The notes below the pieces were generated by a model. The model was not told the origin of the DNA. It saw only the letters and a list, made by a program, of their open reading frames with translations, and ran no database searches. Positions 26,018-33,919 of a stretch of 64,000 bases of DNA are shown piece by piece (position 1 is the stretch's first letter; each line of letters begins with the position of its first letter). The position numbers were made by a program, and so were the translations under genes. The stretch is from Nocardia paucivorans NBRC 100373 (lineage in GTDB: Bacteria > Actinomycetota > Actinomycetes > Mycobacteriales > Mycobacteriaceae), in contig NZ_BAGE01000030.1 of the NCBI RefSeq assembly GCF_000308675.1, positions 186,001 through 250,000 of the forward strand, written 5' to 3'.

Positions 26018-26046
26018 TCAATCACTCGATTGAATCGAGTGATTGA
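26018..26046. promoter_or_regulatory. 29-bp perfect palindrome between divergent operons
   Basis: The arms TCAATCACTCGATT (26018-26031) and its exact complement (26033-26046) surround a single G. It lies 76 bases from the DUF35/thiolase start and about 125 from the aldehyde dehydrogenase start, so it is well placed as a two-way operator for a TetR-type protein. The TetR at 20827-21492 is a candidate. Confidence 0.7.
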
Positions 26047-26134
26047 GAAGCCGGTGCATGTGTATCTTGCGGGCGATGAATGTCCGCTTCGTCCGGTGCA
26101 TTGCGTGCGGGTATGGCGTAAGCTCCGAACAAAG

Positions 26135-26148
26135 TAGAACCTGTTTCA
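26135..26148. promoter_or_regulatory. KstR-type operator upstream of the aldehyde dehydrogenase
   Basis: TAGAACCTGTTTCA fits TNNAACNNGTTNNA fully and lies 23 bases before the ATG. It could also act on the divergent thiolase operon. Confidence 0.65.
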
Positions 26149-26171
26149 GTTCCTCGGGTGAGGAGAATTCC

Positions 26172-27710
26172 ATGGCCATCGTTGAACAGCTCGAGCCGAC
26201 CACCGAGGGGCGGCGCCGACTCGAGCTGCGCAATCCGGCGAACCGTGAGCGCATCGGCGAGATCGAGGTCGGCACCGCCGACGACGTGAAAGCGGCCATC
26301 GCCCGTGCCCGCGCCGCGCAACCCGGCTGGGCGGCCCGGCCCGTCGCGGAGCGGGCGGCGATCGTGCGCAAGGCCGTCGAGGTGATGATCGCCCACCGCG
26401 ACGACATCGTGGCCACCGTGCAGCAGGAAACCGGCAAACCGCGGGTCGAGGCGCTGGCCGTGGAAATCGTGCCGTCCTGCGACTTCCTGAACTATTGGAG
26501 CGGTCGGGCGGTCAAGGACCTCTCCGATGAGAAGCGGCGGATGCACGGCTACCTCATGCCGCTCAAGAAGCTGGTGATCAACTACCAGCCCTTGGGTGTG
26601 GTCGGCGTGATCACCCCGTGGAACGGCCCCTTCGTCCTGTCGCTCAATCCGGTCGTCCAGGCGCTGTTGGCGGGCAACTCCGTAATACTCAAACCGTCGG
26701 AGGTCAGCCCCCGCTCGGGTGAATGGGCGGCGAAAGTGCTGCACGAAGCAGGCGTTCCGCAGGATGTGCTCCAGGTCGTGCACGGTGACGGCGAGACCGG
26801 AGCCGCCCTGGTGAACGGCGATATCGACAAGATCTCCTTCACCGGCAGCGTGGGTACCGGTAAGAAGATCGCCGCCGCCTGCGCACAGCGACTCGTCCCG
26901 TGCACCCTCGAACTCGGCGGCAAGGATGCCATGATCGTCTGCGCCGACGCCGACCTCGAACGCGCCTCGCTCGGCGCGGTGTATCTGTCCATGTTCAACA
27001 GCGGCCAGGTGTGCGTTGGTGTGGAACGCATCTATGTGGTCGACAGCATTGCCGACGAATTCATCGAACAGGTGCGCAAACGGGCGCAGGAGGTGACCTA
27101 CGGCAACGCCCCCGGCGACGACGTGGGCCCGTTGTTCTGGGACCGGCAACTGGATATCGTCGCCCGCCACGTCGAGGACGCCAAGGCCAAGGGCGCCACC
27201 ATTCTGGTCGGCGGCGAACCCGATACCGAACGCGGCGTGTTCTTCAAACCGACCGTGGTCGTGGACGTCACCCACGATATGGATCTCATGCGGGAGGAGA
27301 CCTTCGGTCCGGTGGTCGCCATTATGCGCGTCAAGGACGAGGACGAGGCGATCCGGATGGCCAACGACTGCAAGTACGGGCTCAGTGGCAGCGTGTTCAC
27401 CAAGGACACCGCCAAGGCCATCCGCATCGCCAAACAGCTGAAAACCGGTTCGGTCGTCCACAACGACGCGTCGGTGATCTACGGCGTGCCGGAGGCCCCG
27501 TTCGGGGGACGCAAGGACAGCGGGCTCGGTCAGGTCAACGGTCGGGAGGCATTGCGCGGCTACACCCACCCCCAGCCGATCCTGTTGGACCGGTGGAAGC
27601 TGAAGAAGGAACAGATCTGGTACCCGTACGGTCCCGACATCGTCAAGACCATGGAGAAGACGATTCAGACCCTGTTCGGCACCAGGTTCGCCCGGCGGCT
27701 GATGCGCTGA
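26172..27710 (+). CDS. NAD(P)-dependent aldehyde dehydrogenase
   Basis: A 512-residue aldehyde dehydrogenase. It has the fold-defining PLGVVGVITPWNGPF, the catalytic Glu block TLELGGKDAMIVCADAD, the nucleophile Cys in FNSGQVCVGVERIYV and the EETFGPVVAIMRV segment. It oxidises aldehydes to acids. The C-terminus carries about 40 residues beyond the usual end (KLKKEQIWYPYGPDIVKTME). The ATG follows GAGGAGAATTCC. The KstR-type site suggests a role in sterol or long-chain aldehyde catabolism. Confidence 0.93.
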   Translation: MAIVEQLEPTTEGRRRLELRNPANRERIGEIEVGTADDVKAAIARARAAQPGWAARPVAERAAIVRKAVEVMIAHRDDIVATVQQETGKPRVEALAVEIVPSCDFLNYWSGRAVKDLSDEKRRMHGYLMPLKKLVINYQPLGVVGVITPWNGPFVLSLNPVVQALLAGNSVILKPSEVSPRSGEWAAKVLHEAGVPQDVLQVVHGDGETGAALVNGDIDKISFTGSVGTGKKIAAACAQRLVPCTLELGGKDAMIVCADADLERASLGAVYLSMFNSGQVCVGVERIYVVDSIADEFIEQVRKRAQEVTYGNAPGDDVGPLFWDRQLDIVARHVEDAKAKGATILVGGEPDTERGVFFKPTVVVDVTHDMDLMREETFGPVVAIMRVKDEDEAIRMANDCKYGLSGSVFTKDTAKAIRIAKQLKTGSVVHNDASVIYGVPEAPFGGRKDSGLGQVNGREALRGYTHPQPILLDRWKLKKEQIWYPYGPDIVKTMEKTIQTLFGTRFARRLMR

Positions 27711-27899
27711 GCATCCGCTCCTCGGGGCGGGGCCGGCGGCCCATCGCGTGACGTCGGACTCCGCCCCGTTCCGCCCGGTACGTCGCGGTCATCGCTCGGT
27801 CCGGCGGAGTCGTTTCCGTTCCCGTGGCGTTTCACCGATCCGCGGGAGTCGAAGTCGATATGCCTTCGGTCCAGGGGTATTCGTCGTTACCGCGGGTGG

Positions 27900-28228
27900 A
27901 TGGAATTACCCATCGTGACGGCCGCCTTCGTTCTGGCGCCGATCGTTCTCATCGTCGCGATCGTCGTCGTCGCGGTGACCACCGTCGACCGGTCGAAGTC
28001 ACGCCGGCGCGGCCGCCGATATCGAAGCTCCGGTGCGGCGGGTCGGTGGGCCGGTGGCAGTGGGTCGGTGCCGACGGGAGCGGCTTCGATGGTGGTTCGG
28101 GCGGTTTCGGCTGCGGTGGAGGAGGCGGCTGCGGTGGCGGTGGCGAGAGGTGGATGGTCGGACGTCCGAGAATTCCGGCCGGTCAATATATTCCGCTTCC
28201 GCACAGTGATCGCCTTTGCGGGTTGTGA
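27900..28228 (+). pseudogene. Small membrane protein with Gly/Cys-rich tail, apparently frameshifted
   Basis: From ATG 27900 one frame gives a single membrane helix (AAFVLAPIVLIVAIVVVAV) and a basic stretch (DRSKSRRRGRRYRSSG). The expected Gly/Cys-rich tail of this actinobacterial family appears in another frame (GADGSGFDGGSGGFGCGGGG, then CGGGG) from about 28070. The switch point lies in a G-rich run near 28062-28075. Either the gene is broken, a sequencing error is present, or a translational frameshift is used. The unshifted frame continues to 28235 with no similarity I recognise. Confidence 0.5.
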
Positions 28229-28288
28229 CATGTGAACCATTCATATTTCAGTGGTGCACAACCATTTTCATGCGGCTAATGTTCCCGT

Positions 28289-28432
28289 GTGATTACCGCC
28301 ATTGTCGTTGTCGCAATCCTCCTTCTCGTCCCTTCCGTCATACATCTGGCCAGCAGGATTCCCGAAGATGTGAACGAACCGCGTCGGCGTCCCGTGCGGG
28401 CGAACCGCCGTCCGACCGGCGTGCGCGGTTGA
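28289..28432 (+). CDS. 47-residue single-helix membrane protein, probably leaderless
   Basis: GTG 28289 opens a short ORF: a membrane helix (ITAIVVVAILLLVPSVIHLA) and a basic tail (RRRPVRANRRPTGVRG). There is no ribosome site, but TAATGT at 28277-28282 is a good -10 hexamer six bases before the GTG, consistent with a leaderless mRNA. It stops six bases before the end of the convergent reductase gene. It has no recognised family. Confidence 0.45.
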   Translation: MITAIVVVAILLLVPSVIHLASRIPEDVNEPRRRPVRANRRPTGVRG

Positions 28433-28438
28433 TTCGGA

Positions 28439-28870
28439 TCAGCCTGTAGGCGTCAACACCACCACGGCGATGGGTCGCGTCGTCTTCTTCTGATACTCGC
28501 TGTATCGGCCCTGATTCACCTGGTCCACAATGCCCCAGCGGCGCGCGTATTCCGGATCATCGGGCAGGGTCGCCCGTGCACTCACCGGAATCGTGCGCCG
28601 CCCAACCTGGATCTCGCATTTCGGCTCGGCCCGCAGATTCGCCAACCACCCCGGAGGGCGCGGCGCCCCTCCGTTCGAGGCCGTCACCAGATAATCCTCC
28701 CCATCCCGTGCATATGTGAGTGCCGCGGTCCGTGGACGCCCCGTCTTCCGGCCCACCGTCCGCAACAGTAAGGTCGGATTACCGAAGAGCAACCGGTGCC
28801 CCACCAGCCCGCCGCTCTTCTCGTACACCCACTGATGCGCCCGCAACACCCGCACGAACAATCCGGACAT
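28439..28870 (-). CDS. Deazaflavin (F420)-dependent nitroreductase-family protein
   Basis: A 143-residue Ddn-like protein: GHRLLFGNPTLLLRTVGRKTGRPRTAALTY, YLVTASNGGAPRPPGWLANL (cofactor phosphate contact region) and a tail with RYSEYQKKTTRPIAVVVLTP. These enzymes use F420H2 to reduce quinones or nitro compounds at the membrane. The ATG at 28870 is preceded by GAGGAGGGTGTG. It is upstream of, and opposite to, the tRNA at 29001. Confidence 0.9.
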   Translation of the reverse strand: MSGLFVRVLRAHQWVYEKSGGLVGHRLLFGNPTLLLRTVGRKTGRPRTAALTYARDGEDYLVTASNGGAPRPPGWLANLRAEPKCEIQVGRRTIPVSARATLPDDPEYARRWGIVDQVNQGRYSEYQKKTTRPIAVVVLTPTG

Positions 28871-29000
28871 CACACCCTCCTCGGCGTCGGCATCGCGGCC
28901 CACCCTAATGTGCGACGCGGCCCCACGCCCGTAGGACTCAACTGGCCGTAAACACCTCGACCGGGTACCATCTTGGCCTTGCGGCATCTTGTCGTGGTTG

Positions 29001-29074
29001 GGGGCGGTAGCTCAGTCGGTTAGAGCCGCGGACTCATAATCCGTTGGTCGTGGGTTCGAGCCCCACCCGCCCCA
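29001..29074 (+). tRNA. tRNA with CAT anticodon (probably elongator Met)
   Basis: The cloverleaf is complete: acceptor GGGGCGG/CCGCCCC, anticodon stem GCGGA/TCCGT with loop CTCATAA, and T arm GTGGG-TTCGAGC-CCCAC. The discriminator is A and CCA is not encoded. A lysidine-type Ile tRNA also has CAT; the overall sequence looks like elongator Met in actinomycetes. Confidence 0.9.
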
Positions 29075-29533
29075 CAAAATCCCTCTCACCAGCGGAAACG
29101 CTGAGAGGGTTGCTGTCGGTTGATCTAGAACAACGCTTGTTGAGCTTTAGACTTTGCACGTATCGCCCCAGGGGCCACCTCGGCCTCGAGCGATATCGAG
29201 AACGTGCGGAGGGGTTCGTCACCGAGCCATACCGAAAACTGCGGTCGGTCCATCATGGCCGCCCGTTTTCGCGAAGCTCGTCGCCTCGTCATGGTGGCAG
29301 GTTTGCCGATGTTTCGTTCAGGGCCTGCCCGACGGGTTCTCCACGCTCGCCCTCGGTGGATCCGGAAGAGCGCTGCCGGAGCGGGAGGAAGTTCGGATAG
29401 CGCACCACCAGGGGTGGCTACGGTGCGGCGGTTCGGGTCGGGAGAAATTCCGGCATATCGCCCGAACGGTTCCCGAACTCGAGTTAACTTCGGAGAGAAG
29501 GTTTTTCGCGGTGGCCTCAGGGGGTGAGGTGAC
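29075..29533. other. Gap after the tRNA without a convincing gene
   Basis: Short frames exist on both strands, but none shows a domain or a ribosome site. The first 45 bases after the tRNA repeat part of a hairpin-like CTCTCA...TGAGAG element (29085-29109), a plausible tRNA terminator. Confidence 0.4.
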
Positions 29534-30670
29534 ATGGCCGACGGGAACGGGCAAGAGTGTCCCGGCAAGAAGATGACCGATGCGGTGGCCCCGTACGGAG
29601 TTCGCATCGATATCCGCGATCCGGATACCTTCGCCCTGTGGACGTCTCGTCGGGGACTGCGCTGTGAACTGTGTAACGGTCACATGCAGGTCTACCGCCG
29701 GGGCAATGGCAACCGATATCTTCGCCACCGGCTGTGCGGTTCGCCCCGGCTCAATCGGCACGAGCGGAACCGTCCGAGGTACTGGTTACGCGATCGGTTT
29801 CTGGAATACGGTCTGACCGATGTCGCGGTGCGGCAATACGGCGACAGTCGATACCCGCACGTCAGCGGTACTCGTGGCGAACATCGTTACGCGGTGATGG
29901 TCCAATACGATCCGCTGTCCGCCGAGGAGGCGGGGCAACGCACGGATGAGCTCGTCGAAGCGGGATATGACCAAGTTTTGTGGCTGACCCACCACTGTGA
30001 TGAGGTCGAACACCTACCCTCCCTCGGGATATCCGGGTTCGCTCCGGACGCTGCCGACGACTACCACGCCCACACCGGATTCCTCGTTCGGCGCGCGCAC
30101 ACCCGGGGTCTGGATGTGCAGTGCTGCTCCTTGCGGGAGTTCCTTCGCCGGTGGATCGAGCCCGACACGCTCGCCTGGGCGCATCTCACCCCCGAGACCA
30201 CAGGATGGGCCGCCGTGACCGACTGGAAGCAAATCACCTTCGAGCACCTTCGCATCATCGAGGAACAGAACGCGCGTATCCGGCAATTGGAGCAGCAGCT
30301 CGCCGCTCTGCGGTCGGGACCCGAGGAGGAATCCGACGTCTCCGCCGCCGGTCGGCAAGCGGTCGAGACCGGGGACGCGCGACGTATACCGAGCGAAGTG
30401 ATCCGTGGGGTGTTCGAGGAGACGGAGGATATGGATCGGGAGCCTCCCGAGGGCCCGGGAAGCGAATCCGACGTGGATCTTCCCGTTGTTGTCCGGGAAC
30501 CGCGAAACAGCGAGGACCACGGTTCGATCCCGGTCGTCGCGCGCGCGACCGCCACGGGTCGGACGCCCTCGGTCGGGCTGGGCGCCGCCCTGGTCGCTGT
30601 CTGTCTGATCCTGATTCTGCTGTCCTGGCTCGGATTCCGTGGATCCGACAAGTCGACGCGAAAGCGATAG
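29534..30670 (+). CDS. CoiA-nuclease-like protein with coiled coil and C-terminal membrane anchor
   Basis: A 378-residue protein. An N-terminal zinc-knuckle-like segment (RGLRCELCNGHM, later RHRLCGS) precedes a stretch reminiscent of CoiA/PD-(D/E)XK nucleases (HRYAVMVQYDPLSAEEAGQR, then YDQVLWLTHHCDE). In CoiA relatives the strand before the Q carries a catalytic Glu; here that position is Met, so activity is doubtful. Residues about 235-260 form a coiled coil (LRIIEEQNARIRQLEQQLAAL), then comes an acidic linker, and residues 350-370 a membrane helix with a basic tail. The ATG follows GAGGTGAC. Its position beside a tRNA and its lack of relatives nearby suggest an acquired gene; the function is unknown. 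Confidence 0.6.
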   Translation: MADGNGQECPGKKMTDAVAPYGVRIDIRDPDTFALWTSRRGLRCELCNGHMQVYRRGNGNRYLRHRLCGSPRLNRHERNRPRYWLRDRFLEYGLTDVAVRQYGDSRYPHVSGTRGEHRYAVMVQYDPLSAEEAGQRTDELVEAGYDQVLWLTHHCDEVEHLPSLGISGFAPDAADDYHAHTGFLVRRAHTRGLDVQCCSLREFLRRWIEPDTLAWAHLTPETTGWAAVTDWKQITFEHLRIIEEQNARIRQLEQQLAALRSGPEEESDVSAAGRQAVETGDARRIPSEVIRGVFEETEDMDREPPEGPGSESDVDLPVVVREPRNSEDHGSIPVVARATATGRTPSVGLGAALVAVCLILILLSWLGFRGSDKSTRKR

Positions 30671-31254
30671 GGGTTTTCTCCTTCGAGCCGCGGGCTGTGG
30701 TGTATCCGCTGCCGAGGTTCTGTTCGGGTAGGGAGACGGGGAAGGCGCGATCGGGGAAAGTGTCGGGTTCCCGCGTGGTTGTCGTTGCTTCCGGCATGTC
30801 CGTTCCGAGGTGACGAATGACGTGTAAAGCCGTGGGCGCCGACGGGTCCGAAGTGGAAGAAGTTGTTCCTTCAGGACTATGGGACGGCGACGGGGGTGAG
30901 TATTTCGAAGGGCTCGATGGTGAACAGGTGAATCCACCTCCGATGAACCGGTGTTCGTCAGGTCGTTGCTCATCGGTATGGCCTGGTGGAGATCCCGACA
31001 TCATTCGGTCGGCCGCGAACGGGCGCACTGTGCCCGCGTAATACGAAGCCGAGGTTCGAGCTATGCGCAGGGCTGATAGCGGTCTTGACAAACCTGTTGA
31101 TCGAGCCGTCGTTTGACGGTACATTGAGCGGCGTCGAGATTTTCTCGATACCAGGCATATCGAGCCATTGATCGTGCGGATTTCCGATCGAATCGGCGCC
31201 CATCGATCGGTGCGCTCGAGACAAGCCGAAAACACAGGCCCACAGGGAGTTTCG
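30671..31254. other. Gap without a supported gene
   Basis: GC content falls here and no frame shows a convincing start, ribosome site or domain. The last 100 bases probably hold the promoter of the His-rich secreted protein. Confidence 0.4.
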
Positions 31255-31578
31255 ATGTCGCAATCCACTGTATCCGTTCGCGCTCGTCGCATGATCGCCG
31301 GCCTCGCCGCCGCCGCGGTCGTGTTGGGCCCGGTAATCGCCATCGCGCCCGCCGGTGCAGAGCCGCTGCCGGTCGAGCCGGCGCCCGCCGTTACCGATAC
31401 CGCACCGAACCAGGCCGTGCACGGTCGGGGTCGCCACGGGTGGGGGCACCACGGATGGGGCCACGGTGGGTGGAACCGCGGTGGCCTCTGGGGCAACCAC
31501 GGGTGGGGCCACCACCACCACCACGGCTGGGGGCACCCGGGCCGCGGTTGGCTGCCGCGCACCGGAAGTGCGTTCTGA
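31255..31578 (+). CDS. Secreted His/Gly/Trp-rich small protein
   Basis: A 107-residue protein with a Sec signal peptide (RARRMIAGLAAAAVVLGPVI, cleaved near PAGAEP), a Pro/Ala spacer, and a mature tail of repeated HGWGH, HGGWN and HHHHHGWGH blocks. Eleven or more His residues in about 50 positions predict divalent-metal binding (Cu, Zn or Ni) outside the cell. The ATG follows CAGGGAG. There is no partner gene nearby. Confidence 0.75.
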   Translation: MSQSTVSVRARRMIAGLAAAAVVLGPVIAIAPAGAEPLPVEPAPAVTDTAPNQAVHGRGRHGWGHHGWGHGGWNRGGLWGNHGWGHHHHHGWGHPGRGWLPRTGSAF

Positions 31579-32066
31579 TCCGGTGCATTTCTCGTCCCTG
31601 TGGTCGGCGTCCCTGTAGGGGCGCCGACGGGGACTTTCGATACCCGACGCCGAGGCGTCATCGACGGGCCGTGGACGGTGAGGAACAACGCGCCGGAGAG
31701 CGGGCCGTGGGATCACGGATCTCGAGCCCACTCTCCGCCGGTCGTCGGACCAGAGCTGTTCCATGTTCTCGAAAGCCCCGCTCGCCCGCTGTGGTCGGTG
31801 GCGGGCAATTCCGGGATCGAGTTCGTTTGGCCCGATAACGATTTCCGAACTTGCGCCGATAACGGGGGTGTACGTTCTGTTCGGTATGGCCCACGCGGAG
31901 GCGGGCCACCCGAAACCCACGCAGTCACCGGCCATGACGACCGCACCGTTCGACCTCATCTGCCCGCTCTGCTTCATTCGTGAATGGATCGAGAGCGGCT
32001 TTCGGTCGTAGGCGGGAAACCTTGCGGCCGGCCGAATCGTGGGCGAGTTCTCCTGCCGTTCACAGC
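31579..32066. other. Gap without a supported gene
   Basis: Frames on both strands lack ribosome sites and family marks. It separates the His-rich protein from the convergent hydrolase. Confidence 0.4.
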
Positions 32067-32951
32067 TCAGGGTGATTCCGCGAGCGGGCGGCGCAACCAT
32101 GTGAGCAACGCCTGTGTGACTTCGGTGGGCCGTTGTTCCATGACGTAGTGGTCGGCATCGAGCAGCACCAGTTCCGCGTCGGGGATTCTCGCGGCGAGTT
32201 CTCGTGCCGTACGAACCGAGATGCCGGGGTCTCGGGTACCCCAGATCACGGTTGTCGGGCAGGCGACCGCGGGTAGGCCGGCGGCGAGTTCGGGGCGTAC
32301 CCGCACGCGATAGCCCGACCAGAAGTGGGCATACCAGCGGCGTCCTTCGCGGGTACGCAGCATCGCCAGATAGTCGTCGAGCCGGTCGGAATCGAACGAT
32401 CCGTTGCGGACGTAGGGGCGCAGACCCCATCGGTGGAGCGCGTGGATGGCGGGCACGGTCAGTAGTGACCGGGTCGGCGCGCACCGGGCGAGTGTGGTGA
32501 GGAGCCCGAACAACAGCCGGTACCGGAAGGCGAAGGTGCGGTGGGCCCGGGAATTCAGGATGGCGAAACGCCTGATCCGGTTCGGGTATCGGCGCAACAG
32601 GCCCAATCCGAGAAAACCGCCGTAGTCGTGACAGGCCAGGTCCACGCGGTCCAGGCCCAGTGCGTCGAGCATACGAGCGAGGCGTTCGACCTCGCTGTCG
32701 TAGTCGCAGCTCAGTCGGGTGTCGCGTTCCGATGCGCCCCAACCGAGCAGATCCGGGACGATGACCCGGCGTAGCTCGGATAGCGGCCCGATCTGGTGTG
32801 TCCAGGCGTGATGATCTTCCGGCCAACCATGGAGAAGGACCAGTGGTTCGCCGTGCCCCGCCGTCACATAACGCAATCGGGCACCGTCCACCGTCGCCTC
32901 GTGGGTCTCGAACCTTCGGGCGTCGAGGGAAAGAATGTGTTCGATCGTCAT
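32067..32951 (-). CDS. Alpha/beta hydrolase, epoxide-hydrolase/haloalkane-dehalogenase type
   Basis: A 294-residue alpha/beta hydrolase with oxyanion motif LLHGWPEDHHAW and nucleophile elbow ACHDYGGFLG. The nucleophile is therefore Asp, as in epoxide hydrolases and dehalogenases. The acid residue is in WGTRDPG and the His in LDADHYVMEQ. The ATG follows GAGGCGCTG. It is divergent from the AraC gene. It could hydrate epoxides such as those made by the monooxygenase at 12-16 kb, though the two loci are 16 kb apart. Confidence 0.87.
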   Translation of the reverse strand: MTIEHILSLDARRFETHEATVDGARLRYVTAGHGEPLVLLHGWPEDHHAWTHQIGPLSELRRVIVPDLLGWGASERDTRLSCDYDSEVERLARMLDALGLDRVDLACHDYGGFLGLGLLRRYPNRIRRFAILNSRAHRTFAFRYRLLFGLLTTLARCAPTRSLLTVPAIHALHRWGLRPYVRNGSFDSDRLDDYLAMLRTREGRRWYAHFWSGYRVRVRPELAAGLPAVACPTTVIWGTRDPGISVRTARELAARIPDAELVLLDADHYVMEQRPTEVTQALLTWLRRPLAESP

Positions 32952-33023
32952 CAGCGCCTCCTGTCGGGTGTGGCACCGCGTGCCTCGGGTGCCGGCGCCG
33001 GTTTCCCGCCGGCCGCTACCGGT

Positions 33024-33812
33024 ATGGTCGGTCCTGTGACGCGGTCGGCACTTCCGGAAACGTGCGGTGTGAGTACGGGGGCCGCACGGTTGTGGGTGCG
33101 GCTCGGACACGCGGTATATCTGGGGCCGAGTCCTCGATTGGCGCCGCACTCCACCGCCATCGCCTCGCTCGGTGTCGGTGTGGACGCGCCGTTTCGGGTG
33201 CGGGTTGCCGACCATGGGGATATCCTCGCGCGCAGTTTTCTGTTCCGGGCCCGGGTCGCCCATCACGTGGTCGACAGCGATGGTCGAATGTTGTACTGCT
33301 TCTTCGACCCGACCTCCGCACGTATTGCGCGCTGCCTGGGTGGGATGACGGGCACGGTCGGCGGCTACCCGACGGATCATCGGCACGAAGCCGAGTTGAT
33401 CGAGTTGTGCCGACGGGACGAGATCGATATCGACCGCGTGCTCGAGTTGGTCGGCGCGCCGTTACCGGTGATCAGGGATGCGCGTATCGCGGCCGTCGCG
33501 GAGCGCATTCGCAGCGATCCCGCCCGGCCGCAGCGCGCGGCCGAGCAGGCCGGTGCGGTCGGGTTGTCCACCTCGTACTTCCTTCGGACCTTCGCCGAGC
33601 AGACCGGAACCAGTTTCCGCCGTTACGTGCAGTGGGCACGTATGTTGCGGGTCGCCACGGCCTATGCCGCCGGCCACGATATGACCCGCGCCGCGGTCGA
33701 CGCCGGTTTCGCCTCACCGTCGCATTTCAGCGACACCTTCCGCGCCATGTTCGGGCTCACGCCGTCCGCTTTTCTCGGACTCGGGGGTGCGCTGCGGATC
33801 ATCGAACGATGA
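33024..33812 (+). CDS. AraC-family transcriptional regulator
   Basis: A 262-residue protein with a C-terminal AraC double helix-turn-helix (AEQAGAVGLSTSYFLRTFAEQTG, then MTRAAVDAGFASPSHFSDTFRAMFGLTPS). The N-terminal domain is a cupin-like sensor (RLAPHSTAIASLGVGVDAPF). ATG 33024 is the most consistent start, 73 bases from the divergent hydrolase. It probably activates that gene in response to an unknown ligand. Confidence 0.85.
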   Translation: MVGPVTRSALPETCGVSTGAARLWVRLGHAVYLGPSPRLAPHSTAIASLGVGVDAPFRVRVADHGDILARSFLFRARVAHHVVDSDGRMLYCFFDPTSARIARCLGGMTGTVGGYPTDHRHEAELIELCRRDEIDIDRVLELVGAPLPVIRDARIAAVAERIRSDPARPQRAAEQAGAVGLSTSYFLRTFAEQTGTSFRRYVQWARMLRVATAYAAGHDMTRAAVDAGFASPSHFSDTFRAMFGLTPSAFLGLGGALRIIER

Positions 33813-33919
33813 ACCCGCCGTGGCCATCGGTGGGTCCGCGCCGCTCGCGGTCCGCGTGAATGTCGGTGCCCGTTGCTAGCTTTCGCGTGAAAGCGCAACA
33901 ACGACGAGCGGGACCGGAT

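Noticed and set aside
27723..27768. Hairpin CGGGGCGG/CCGCCCCG after the aldehyde dehydrogenase as a terminator
   Set aside because: The 30-base loop makes it weak and likely random in GC-rich DNA.
29001..29074. Lysidine-type Ile tRNA (CAT)
   Set aside because: The body resembles elongator Met more; it cannot be settled without comparison, so Met is given with a caveat.
29125..29607. A 160-residue minus-strand ORF next to the CAT tRNA, considered as an integrase remnant
   Set aside because: No integrase motif (R..HxxR..Y) is visible and it overlaps the start of the CoiA-like gene.
30970..32976. A 668-residue minus-strand frame across the His-rich gene and the hydrolase
   Set aside because: It is antisense or out of frame to real genes and has proline/arginine-rich shadow composition.
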